Positions 56,618 to 64,000 of a stretch of DNA of 64,000 nucleotides are shown piece by piece; positions within the stretch are counted from its first letter, which is position 1, and every line of letters begins with the position of its first letter. Made by a program: the position numbers and the translations under genes. The DNA lies in NCBI RefSeq assembly GCF_002163855.1, contig NZ_CP019332.1, positions 1 to 64,000 of the forward strand. The letters are read 5' to 3'. The notes below the pieces were generated by a model. The model was not told the DNA's origin, did no database searches, and saw only the letters and a program-made list of their open reading frames with translations. The DNA comes from Winogradskyella sp. PC-19 (GTDB lineage: Bacteria > Bacteroidota > Bacteroidia > Flavobacteriales > Flavobacteriaceae).

Positions 56618-57508
56618 CTATTTAGAAAATTGTTTAGCTACATTTTCTGCTTTTCTACTTTCTGAATAGTCATAGAAGCCTTCACCAGATTTTACACCAA
56701 GTTTACCAGCACGAACCATATTTACTAATAATGGACATGGTGCATACTTTGGGTTTTTAAATCCGTCGTACATAACGTTTAATATAGACAAACAAACATC
56801 TAGACCAATAAAGTCTGCTAGTTGAAGTGGTCCCATTGGGTGTGCCATACCAAGCTTCATTACAGTATCAATTTCTGTAACACCAGCTACACCATTATAA
56901 AGCGTTTCAATAGCTTCATTAAGCATTGGCATTAATATACGGTTTGCTACAAAACCTGGATAATCATTAACTTCTGTAGGGATTTTACCTAATGTTTTAG
57001 ATAATTCCATAATCGTATTAGTCACTTCATCACTTGTATTATAACCTCTGATGATTTCAACCAGTTTCATAATTGGTACAGGATTCATAAAATGCATACC
57101 AATAACTAGTTCTGGTCTAGATGTTACAGCACCAATTTGTGTGATTGAAATTGAGGAAGTGTTTGTGGCTAAAATAGTATCATCAGGACATGCCTCATCA
57201 AGCTCTCTGAATATTTTAAGTTTTAAATCTAAATTTTCTGTTGCTGCTTCGACTACTAAGCTGGCAGATTCAACGCCTTCAGTGATACTTGTAAAAGTTT
57301 CTATGTTTCCTAATGTTTCAGATTTATCATCTTCTGATATTCTTTCTTTAGCCACCATTCTATCTAAATTTTTAGCAATGGTATCCATGCCTTTTTTTAG
57401 AGATGCTTCACTTATGTCTATTAGTTGAACTTTAAAACCAGATTGTGCAAATGTGTGGGCTATTCCATTACCCATCGTTCCTGCGCCTATGACTGCTACG
57501 TTTTTCAT
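56618..57508 (-). CDS. 3-hydroxybutyryl-CoA dehydrogenase family protein
   Basis: 296 residues. NAD-binding GAGTMGNGIAHTFAQSGF at the N-terminus, VVEAATENLDLK, TNTSSISITQIG with catalytic Ser, GMHFMNPVPIMKLVEI with catalytic His, and the C-terminal helical domain with VANRILMPMLNEA and SGEGFYDYS. It oxidises 3-hydroxyacyl-CoA to 3-ketoacyl-CoA in fatty-acid or amino-acid metabolism; exact chain length unknown. Confidence 0.94.
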   Translation of the reverse strand: MKNVAVIGAGTMGNGIAHTFAQSGFKVQLIDISEASLKKGMDTIAKNLDRMVAKERISEDDKSETLGNIETFTSITEGVESASLVVEAATENLDLKLKIFRELDEACPDDTILATNTSSISITQIGAVTSRPELVIGMHFMNPVPIMKLVEIIRGYNTSDEVTNTIMELSKTLGKIPTEVNDYPGFVANRILMPMLNEAIETLYNGVAGVTEIDTVMKLGMAHPMGPLQLADFIGLDVCLSILNVMYDGFKNPKYAPCPLLVNMVRAGKLGVKSGEGFYDYSESRKAENVAKQFSK

Positions 57509-57577
57509 TGAGAATTATATTTATTCCTATTTAAATAAGAATTTATTTAATTAATTATTTGAATTGTTTTGTGAGAA

Positions 57578-58537
57578 TTAAAATTGATTGATAATCATAT
57601 TTGCAACACGCAAAGCCTCAGTACCATCATGTAGGGTTACTACTGGTTTTGTGTTGTTATTAATTGCGTCAGCAAATGTTTCTAACTCGTCTAAAATTGC
57701 ATTATTGTTTTCTATTTCAGGATTGTCGAAATAGATTTGTTTTTTTAAGCCTTCAGCATTTTGAAGAATCATATCGAAATCACCAGGGTTTTCTGGAGCA
57801 TCTTTCATTTTTACAACTTCACATTTCTTTTCTAAGAAATCTACTGATATATAAGCATCCTTTTGAAAGAAACGTGTTTTGCGCATGTTTTTTAATGAAA
57901 TACGACTTGCTGTTAAGTTAGCTACACAACCATTTTTAAATTCAATACGGGCATTAGCAATATCTGGAGTTTCACTAATTACAGAAACACCACTTGCGGA
58001 TATGTGCTTCACAGGTGAGTTAACAACACTTAAAATAATGTCTATATCGTGTATCATTAAGTCCAAAACCACAGGGACATCAGTTCCTCGAGGGTTAAAT
58101 TCTGCAAGACGATGTGTCTCGATAAACATTGGGTTTTCTATCTGGTCTTTTACACCAATAAAAGCAGGATTAAAACGCTCTACGTGACCAACTTGCCCTT
58201 TAACGCCGTGCTCTGCAACCAAAGTTCTAATAGTTTCAGCCTCTTCGACTGTATTTGTAATTGGCTTTTCAATAAAAATATGTTTGCCTTTCGAAATTGC
58301 TTTTTTTGCACAATCATAATGGCTTAGTGTAGGTGTTACAATATCTACAACATCTACAGCATCAATCAATGCATCAATTGTATCAAAGTATTTGTAACCA
58401 AATTCTTCGACAACTTTTTGAGCATTTTCGGGATCAGCATCGTAAAAGCCAACTAGGTTATATTTTTTAGATTGGTTGAGTAATCTTAGATGAATTTTTC
58501 CAAGGTGACCAGCACCAAGAACACCAGCGTTTAGCAT
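57578..58537 (-). CDS. Gfo/Idh/MocA-family oxidoreductase
   Basis: 319 residues. Rossmann domain with GAGHLGKIHLRLL, followed by DVVDIVTPTLSHYDCAKKAI and HIFIEKPI, where EKP is the family signature with the catalytic Lys. The C-terminal beta domain starts near residue 125 (GQVGHVERFNPAFIG). The substrate (sugar or inositol-like) is unknown. Single gene, about 70 bases upstream of the dehydrogenase gene. Confidence 0.92.
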   Translation of the reverse strand: MLNAGVLGAGHLGKIHLRLLNQSKKYNLVGFYDADPENAQKVVEEFGYKYFDTIDALIDAVDVVDIVTPTLSHYDCAKKAISKGKHIFIEKPITNTVEEAETIRTLVAEHGVKGQVGHVERFNPAFIGVKDQIENPMFIETHRLAEFNPRGTDVPVVLDLMIHDIDIILSVVNSPVKHISASGVSVISETPDIANARIEFKNGCVANLTASRISLKNMRKTRFFQKDAYISVDFLEKKCEVVKMKDAPENPGDFDMILQNAEGLKKQIYFDNPEIENNNAILDELETFADAINNNTKPVVTLHDGTEALRVANMIINQF

Positions 58538-58690
58538 GTTTTTCTGTTTTTCACAAAAATAATCGTTTTCAATGAAAAATATCGAAAAGCAATTATAAAA
58601 AACTATTAATTCAATAATATAATACTGAATAAAATTATGTTGGAATTTGCTGTTTGTTGAATTATTTTAGCATTAACTAAACTACCATTT

Positions 58691-59332
58691 TTGAAAGATA
58701 CATTTAAGCATCAAGGTATGCGACAACAATTAGTTCAGATTCTTATAGATAAAGGAATAAAGGACGAAAAAGTTATGGCGGCTATTGCAAAAATACCAAG
58801 ACACTTGTTTATGGATTCTGGTTTTATAGATCATGCATATCAAGACAAGGCGTTTCCTATTGGTGCAGATCAGACCATTTCTCAACCATACACTGTCGCT
58901 TTTCAATCTGAGTTGATGCAAATAAAATCTGGAGATAAAGTTCTTGAAATAGGAACGGGTAGTGGTTATCAAACTGCTGTATTAATAGAGTTAGGTGCTA
59001 AGGTATTTTCTATTGAACGCCAAAAAGAGCTGTTTAAAAAAACATCTAAATTTTTACCAAAATTAGGTTATCGTGCTAAGAAATTAATTTTTGGCGATGG
59101 CTATAAGGGCTTACCTGATGAAGCACCTTTTAAAAGTATAATTGTTACTGCTGGCGCACCGTTTGTTCCCAAACCACTATTATCTCAATTAGAAATTGGC
59201 GGACGCTTGATTATCCCTGTAGGAGACGCTATACAAACAATGAACCTTTTCATAAGAAAAGGACCAAAGGAATTTGAACAGCACGAACTCGGTGAGTTTC
59301 GTTTTGTGCCCCTTTTAGAGGATAAGAATTGA
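58691..59332 (+). CDS. pcm: Protein-L-isoaspartate O-methyltransferase
   Basis: Repairs isoaspartyl residues in damaged proteins. 213 residues from a TTG start (LKDTFKHQGMRQQLVQIL); no ATG fits the conserved N-terminus. The SAM site is VLEIGTGSGYQTAVLIELGAKV. The typical AFPIGADQTISQPYTVAFQ and SIIVTAGAPFVPKPLLSQL are both present. Divergent from the Gfo/Idh gene across a 153-base gap. Confidence 0.95.
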   Translation: MKDTFKHQGMRQQLVQILIDKGIKDEKVMAAIAKIPRHLFMDSGFIDHAYQDKAFPIGADQTISQPYTVAFQSELMQIKSGDKVLEIGTGSGYQTAVLIELGAKVFSIERQKELFKKTSKFLPKLGYRAKKLIFGDGYKGLPDEAPFKSIIVTAGAPFVPKPLLSQLEIGGRLIIPVGDAIQTMNLFIRKGPKEFEQHELGEFRFVPLLEDKN

Positions 59333-59472
59333 TGTGTATCAGATATTTATTAATGAAATCTTACTTTTTGAATACTAAAATTCATATTTAAATATATATA
59401 ATAATATTTCTGGCAGATTATTATTATTTTAGTTATCCCTGATAATCAAATTAATAAATAAACCTACATCTA

Positions 59473-61713
59473 ATGCCTGCTAAATTAACTAACGCTTTCC
59501 TGTGCTCTATATGCATAATATTTATTTCATTCTCTCAAAATAAAAATAGTAAAGCACCTTTATTAGATGTAGTTGCTACTAATTTTAATGCAGTAGAGTT
59601 AGATTCTATTTCTAAAGAACTCCTTACTGAGTTTAGGAGAGCTAATTATAATGTAATTCTCGAAAAAGGACCAGCGCTTTTAAAAAATGCAATTGCTTTG
59701 AATGATTCTGAGCTAGAGTTAAGAATGAGCAATGCTATTGGTAATACTTTTATTCAACTTGAAGATTTTGATAATGCAAACCTGTTTTTTAACAAAGCAT
59801 TGAAGGTGTCTGAAAAACAAAACGATACGCTTGCAGTAGTAAATACATATATAAATTTTGGGAATACCTATTTTAAGACTGATAGAAAAAAATCTGCAGA
59901 GTATTTTGAAAAAGGGTTGAAGATTGATTATGGTGGAAAAAGAAGTAATCTTGTTAAATACATCTTGCACAATAACCTTGCAGAGCAGTATATGGAAATG
60001 AAAGATATAAATGCTGCTAAGTATCAATTAAACAAAGCTATAAGTTATTTAGAATCAAAAGATTTAGAACAAATGCGTCCTTCTTTTAAAGGTGCAATAA
60101 AGTATATTGAAGCAGGTATAAACATGCTAGAAAATGATACAGAATTGGCTATCACTAATACGTTAAAATCGTTAGAGTATAAAGAATATTTAGATGAGAC
60201 TTATAGGTTAGGAAACTATAAACGCTTACTAAAAGCTTATGAATTAACTGGCGATTTTATAAATGCAGTTAACACCTATAGAGTTTATGATTCCTTGACC
60301 AATATAAAATATGAAAAAGATAAAATTAAGCAGCTTCAAATTGCAAGAATTGAAATGAGCATGGATAAAATGAAGCAAGATTTAATTGAGTCAGAATTGA
60401 AAAATGAATTAGTCTTGCAGAAGGCTAATAGAGATAGGATATATTTAATTTCACTCGTGGTTTTTAGTATGTTTTTAGTTCTAGCATTTGTTTTTTTAAT
60501 TTGGTTAAGAAAAAAAAGAGAAAAGCTTTTAATTGGACTAAAGATTAAAAATAAACAGTATCTAAAAGCTAAAGAGAAGTCAGAAAAATTAGCTAAGAGT
60601 AATACACGTTTTTTATCAACAATTAGTCACGAATTAAGAACACCACTCTATGGTATAATAGGATTATCCTCATCATTTTTAAATAACCCAAAGCTAAATG
60701 ACTTTAAAGATGATTTTAATTCTTTGAAATTTTCTGCAGATTATTTACTGTCTTTAGTTAATGATGTTTTAAACATTAATAAATTTTCATCCGCAAATGG
60801 AAAGGAGCTTAATAATTTAAATTTTGACCTAAAACAACTACTAGATAATGTAGTAGAGTCTTTTTCCTTTCTCAATGAAAAACATAACAATAAAGTCTCA
60901 GTTAATATAGATTCCCGTATCTCTAATGTAATTTATGGTGATAAAAATAAACTGCTTCAAATTTTATTTAATTTAACTAGTAATGCTAGTAAATTTACGG
61001 AGGATGGCTCTATAGTTATAAGTGTAACTCATAAAGAAAATTTTAACGATAAGTTGAATTTAAATTTTGAAGTAAAAGATACCGGACGTGGTATTCATCC
61101 AGATGATCAAAGAACTGTTTTTGATGAATTTTCCCAGGCAAAAGATTCTATTGATGATGATATTGTAGGGACTGGGTTAGGTTTAACTATAGTAAATAAA
61201 ATTTTAAAAGTTTTTGGAACCGAGTTGCAAATGCATAGTGTTTATAATGAAGGAACTACTTTTTCTTTTAATATCGAATTAGCTGTAGGAGACGAAAAAA
61301 AATTATATAAGAGTAAAGTTATTAAAGATATTGAATACCTTAAAGGAAAAAATATATTGATAGTTGATGATAATAAAATTAATAGACTTGTTACCAGAAA
61401 ATTGCTAGACCAACACGGTATGATTTATGCTTCCGCTAAAAACGGTAAGGAAGCTGTAAGTCTGGCTAAAAATAATACCTTCGATTATATTTTAATGGAT
61501 ATTAATATGCCTGTAATGAATGGTATAGAGGCTAGTAAATTAATAAGAAAGTTTGATACAACAACTCCAATCATAGCTCTAACTGCAACAGACTTTCTTG
61601 ATCCTAAAAAAGAGATTTTATGTCATGGAATTGACGCTATAATTGTAAAACCATATACTACTGAAGCTCTTATATCTAAATTCCTGTATTTAGAAAAGAA
61701 TAAAGAGAATTAG
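59473..61713 (+). CDS. TPR-containing hybrid histidine kinase/response regulator
   Basis: 746 residues: N-terminal signal sequence (1-22), a periplasmic TPR region (about 65-290), one transmembrane helix (about 323-345), a HisKA domain with His386 in STISHELRTPLYG, a HATPase domain (about 480-610; LFNLTSNASKF, DTGRGI, GTGLGLTIV), and a C-terminal receiver (628-746) with Asp676 in YILMDINMPVMNG and Lys726. No DNA-binding output domain is present, so phosphate must pass to another protein or act allosterically. No partner gene is adjacent. Confidence 0.93.
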   Translation: MPAKLTNAFLCSICIIFISFSQNKNSKAPLLDVVATNFNAVELDSISKELLTEFRRANYNVILEKGPALLKNAIALNDSELELRMSNAIGNTFIQLEDFDNANLFFNKALKVSEKQNDTLAVVNTYINFGNTYFKTDRKKSAEYFEKGLKIDYGGKRSNLVKYILHNNLAEQYMEMKDINAAKYQLNKAISYLESKDLEQMRPSFKGAIKYIEAGINMLENDTELAITNTLKSLEYKEYLDETYRLGNYKRLLKAYELTGDFINAVNTYRVYDSLTNIKYEKDKIKQLQIARIEMSMDKMKQDLIESELKNELVLQKANRDRIYLISLVVFSMFLVLAFVFLIWLRKKREKLLIGLKIKNKQYLKAKEKSEKLAKSNTRFLSTISHELRTPLYGIIGLSSSFLNNPKLNDFKDDFNSLKFSADYLLSLVNDVLNINKFSSANGKELNNLNFDLKQLLDNVVESFSFLNEKHNNKVSVNIDSRISNVIYGDKNKLLQILFNLTSNASKFTEDGSIVISVTHKENFNDKLNLNFEVKDTGRGIHPDDQRTVFDEFSQAKDSIDDDIVGTGLGLTIVNKILKVFGTELQMHSVYNEGTTFSFNIELAVGDEKKLYKSKVIKDIEYLKGKNILIVDDNKINRLVTRKLLDQHGMIYASAKNGKEAVSLAKNNTFDYILMDINMPVMNGIEASKLIRKFDTTTPIIALTATDFLDPKKEILCHGIDAIIVKPYTTEALISKFLYLEKNKEN

Positions 61714-61768
61714 ATAGAAATTTAATATTCGTAATTAAAGGTGTCTTTAATAAACTTAGTTTAATATT

Positions 61769-63601
61769 CTAATCTATTGCCTTCTTATAAGCACTTTTAC
61801 CACCAACTACTGGCAAACTCAATGTTGTTTTGTTTAGTTTGATTGATAACTCTGTACCAGCTTTTGGATGTAATGTAAACTCTGGGTCACTAGAAAAAAT
61901 CATAAGACCAATTTGCTGTCCTTTTTTGATAATTTGGTCGTCTGGTTGTAAATCGAAATTTACCGTGTAAAACTTCCCAGGTTTTAAATCTTCCTCATCA
62001 GTTAAGGACTTGTAGTTTTTTGGGTCAGCCCAACTTCTTGTGATTAAATTTTCGGTAATCTTAATTTTTTCTCCATCTTCAAATGGTAAAGAAACTAAAT
62101 AAGCAGATAGGTTAACTGCTGACTTATTTGATGATAGAGCAACACTCACTTTTGCCACTCCTGAAATATGTAAATCTTGCTTCAAAGTAGTCGTTACATA
62201 TAATAATCTATTCTGAGAATTTTCTGATTTCACTAAGTCTTCCCATGAGAAGCTAACATCATCAGTTAGTTTTTCGGTAGCTTTATTACCTTTTGATGTT
62301 GTTAATCCACCTGCTTTATTTCCGCCAGAGGTCAAATTTAAAACAACGTCTTGTGCATCTGGATTCGGGTAATCTTTATAAGCTGTTGGTTCTTGTCTGC
62401 TATCGTATTCTCTAACTATATAGGCTTTGTTTTCTTCATTTTCTACACCATTATCAATACCATGTAGGTATTTGGTAAACCATTTATTCATCTGAGATGT
62501 TGGTGGTGGTCCACCATGACCATTTTGATGGTAATAAATCTTTGTATCTAGTCCCATTTCTTTTGCTTTCATATAAATACGATAGCTATGTTCTGGCATT
62601 ACATTCCAATCGTTAAAACCATGAGACATAAATAATGCTGCTTTCATGTTTTTCATCTTTGGTAAATAGTCGCGATTGTACCAAAAATCGTTCATATCAC
62701 CGGTTTGTCTATCCATACCATTCATTAATTCAGTATCACGAACAGTTTTGTTGTTGTACGCACGTTTATCTTCATCGCCACTATGGACAAAGTCATAAAG
62801 AACATCTATATCTTCACCTAAATAACCACCAGGAGAACGAACTAATCCGTTAGAACGGTAATAATGATACGATGAGGTATTAGGCGCAATTGGGATAATA
62901 GCTTCTAAACCCTCAACACCAGTCGTTGCAGCTGCCAATGGAAGTGTGCCGTTATATGAAGTTCCTGTCATACCTATTTTTCCGGTTGACCAATACGCTT
63001 TAATTTCTTCAGAACCATTTCGTTCTGTAAATCCTTTTGCTTTTCCTGTTAACCATTGTATTACAGCTTTTGGAGCTAATTCTTCATTAAGACCACCAAT
63101 TGTTGGTGCGCCATCGGACAATCCAGTTCCAGGAGACGAAGAGTGCACAACAATATAGCCTCTAGGTACCCATTTTCTAATATGAGAGTTAGAAATTATT
63201 GGACGTTTTCCTCTGCGTTTTACTTCTGGATGAAAACGTTCTTCTCCAATCTCTCCGATTTCATGTTTTACATTCCACATCGTACCAGGTGCATCAGCAG
63301 CAACGCCGGCAAAATATGGACTTGTTACATAAATGACAGGTAATTGTAAACCTTCGGTTTCTGTTTGCTCAGGTCGCGTAACAGATACATGCATTCGGTC
63401 TAGCTCACCATCACCATCAGTGTCAAATTCTGTTTCTACCCAAAGGTCATGTCGTAAGTATTTTGATGCGTCACTAAAGGCTTCAACAATTTGTGCTTCA
63501 CCATCTTTAAAAATTAGTTTTGCTTTTTCTTGAGCTATACTAATAAGTGAAATTGAAAGTGCTAAAACTAATGTTGTTATAGTCTTTAAGTAATATTTCA
63601 T
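61769..63601 (-). CDS. CocE/NonD-family Xaa-Pro dipeptidyl-peptidase-type hydrolase
   Basis: 610 residues, exported (signal 1-23, SLISIAQ). An alpha/beta-hydrolase of the X-Pro dipeptidyl-peptidase S15 type: nucleophile Ser215 in GMTGTSYNGTLPL, SHGFNDWNVMPEHS, and a His in YYHQNGHGGPP as the likely triad acid and base partners. The C-terminal jelly-roll domain (about 440-605) ends with LSIKLNKTTLSLPVVGG. It probably cleaves N-terminal dipeptides or esters in the periplasm; the true substrate is unknown. Confidence 0.93.
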   Translation of the reverse strand: MKYYLKTITTLVLALSISLISIAQEKAKLIFKDGEAQIVEAFSDASKYLRHDLWVETEFDTDGDGELDRMHVSVTRPEQTETEGLQLPVIYVTSPYFAGVAADAPGTMWNVKHEIGEIGEERFHPEVKRRGKRPIISNSHIRKWVPRGYIVVHSSSPGTGLSDGAPTIGGLNEELAPKAVIQWLTGKAKGFTERNGSEEIKAYWSTGKIGMTGTSYNGTLPLAAATTGVEGLEAIIPIAPNTSSYHYYRSNGLVRSPGGYLGEDIDVLYDFVHSGDEDKRAYNNKTVRDTELMNGMDRQTGDMNDFWYNRDYLPKMKNMKAALFMSHGFNDWNVMPEHSYRIYMKAKEMGLDTKIYYHQNGHGGPPPTSQMNKWFTKYLHGIDNGVENEENKAYIVREYDSRQEPTAYKDYPNPDAQDVVLNLTSGGNKAGGLTTSKGNKATEKLTDDVSFSWEDLVKSENSQNRLLYVTTTLKQDLHISGVAKVSVALSSNKSAVNLSAYLVSLPFEDGEKIKITENLITRSWADPKNYKSLTDEEDLKPGKFYTVNFDLQPDDQIIKKGQQIGLMIFSSDPEFTLHPKAGTELSIKLNKTTLSLPVVGGKSAYKKAID

Positions 63602-63716
63602 AATAGGAATTGTGTTCTTTGATGTTAAAAATAAGCACTAATGCTTAAACCACAAATGACTTTAAGGTTTTGTTTGGTAAACTGTTGATATATTAAATAC
63701 TGTTTATTACCTAATA

Positions 63717-64000
63717 TTAATTCTTTGGTAAATATTTATTAGGAATTGGAGTAGTTTCAGATTCTTGCATCCAATAGATGTTTATAATCCACCAACGCTT
63801 TCCGTCATTTAAAAGCTGAATACTGTTAATACCTCTCATAAATGGTTTGGTATCTGCTTTACTTCTAAAAGATTCGTAAGTACTAAAGACTTGTGTGATG
63901 TTACCAAAAGTGTCAGTAGTTCGAGCAATTTCTACTTCATGAAATCCATTTTCTAAGAGCCATTTTCCTGAGGTTTTTATATAATCATCAGGTGACATAA
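63717..64000 (-). CDS. NTF2-like protein, C-terminal part (cut by the window end)
   Basis: At least 93 codons run to the window edge. The segment has the end of a nuclear-transport-factor-2-like fold: VEIARTTDTFGNITQVFSTY, PFMRGINSIQLLNDGKRW and WIINIYWMQESE. The first Met seen here (63998) is probably internal, as family members are about 170-190 residues and the frame appears to continue upstream. Function unknown; the fold fits a small-ligand-binding or snoaL-like protein. Confidence 0.75.
   Translation of the reverse strand, partial: MSPDDYIKTSGKWLLENGFHEVEIARTTDTFGNITQVFSTYESFRSKADTKPFMRGINSIQLLNDGKRWWIINIYWMQESETTPIPNKYLPKN

Noticed and set aside
57051-57428. 125-codon open frame antisense to the hydroxyacyl-CoA dehydrogenase
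   Set aside because: Shadow of a clear dehydrogenase with all catalytic motifs on the other strand.
61734-61751. Hairpin ATTAAAG-GTGT-CTTTAAT between the hybrid kinase and peptidase genes
   Set aside because: Weak AT-only stem without a T run; not confident enough to call a terminator.

Overview
The window is a gene-dense, AT-rich chromosomal segment of a marine-type member of the Flavobacteriaceae (Bacteroidota). The signs are: repeated TAnnTTTG promoter elements (the Bacteroidota -7 box) and almost no Shine-Dalgarno sequences; two type IX secretion (T9SS) cargo proteins with type A sorting domains; a TonB-dependent receptor paired with a DUF4249 lipoprotein; a long GAPDH with an N-terminal extension; a monomeric isocitrate dehydrogenase; and several flavobacterial DUF families (DUF6095, DUF4835, DUF6913, DUF2279). 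I see no rRNA, tRNA, IS element, prophage or CRISPR array. The region is almost entirely core genome.

Layout. 0-4.4 kb (minus strand): murQ with a small membrane protein, then a TonB receptor/DUF4249 pair. 4.4-9.2 kb: icd, a frameshifted pentapeptide-repeat gene, a 648-bp gene-free stretch holding a candidate structured RNA, then rplS and trmD. 9.2-13.9 kb: small membrane protein, GNAT, coiled-coil protein, gap, DegP-like protease. 13.9-18.0 kb (plus): dapF, GNAT, mltG, DUF2279, lysozyme-like protein. 18.0-20.6 kb (minus): RsmI-like methylase, LMW phosphatase, dnaA. 20.9-24.8 kb: thioesterase (plus), then YigZ, DMT exporter, HAD, ribD and a lipoprotein (minus). 24.8-29.8 kb (plus): GNAT, prmC, LOG, ligA, membrane protein. 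29.8-31.4 kb (minus): a 5'-nucleotidase split into two genes. 31.5-38.9 kb (plus): DUF6913, dapA, bamD-rpoZ-coaBC-DUF4835-recN, fabI. 39.0-43.7 kb: two T9SS cargo genes. 43.8-48.7 kb (plus): glycosyltransferase, YbbR, coaE, then a histidine kinase/OmpR pair. 48.8-58.5 kb (minus): miaA, potassium channel, DUF3857 protein, exonuclease/GIY-YIG protein, an unrecognised 251-aa gene, yggS, DUF1015, hydroxyacyl-CoA dehydrogenase, Gfo/Idh. 58.7-61.7 kb (plus): pcm and a TPR hybrid kinase. 61.8-64 kb (minus): CocE-type peptidase and the 3' end of an NTF2-like gene.

Functional themes are cell-wall biogenesis and recycling (murQ, dapA, dapF, mltG, lysozyme-like protein), CoA synthesis (coaBC, coaE), replication and repair (dnaA, ligA, recN), translation and RNA modification (rplS, trmD, prmC, miaA, RsmI-like), and envelope and surface functions (bamD, TonB receptor, T9SS cargo).

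Points most worth a second look: the candidate RNA at about 7375-7800; the exonuclease/GIY-YIG gene whose only full-length start appears to be ATT; the CoaC domain lacking the usual Asn and Cys; the unrecognised gene at 54602-55357; and promoters so close to ATG (GT2, histidine kinase, dapF) that the mRNAs look leaderless. I did not find an evident new multi-gene defence or biosynthetic system.
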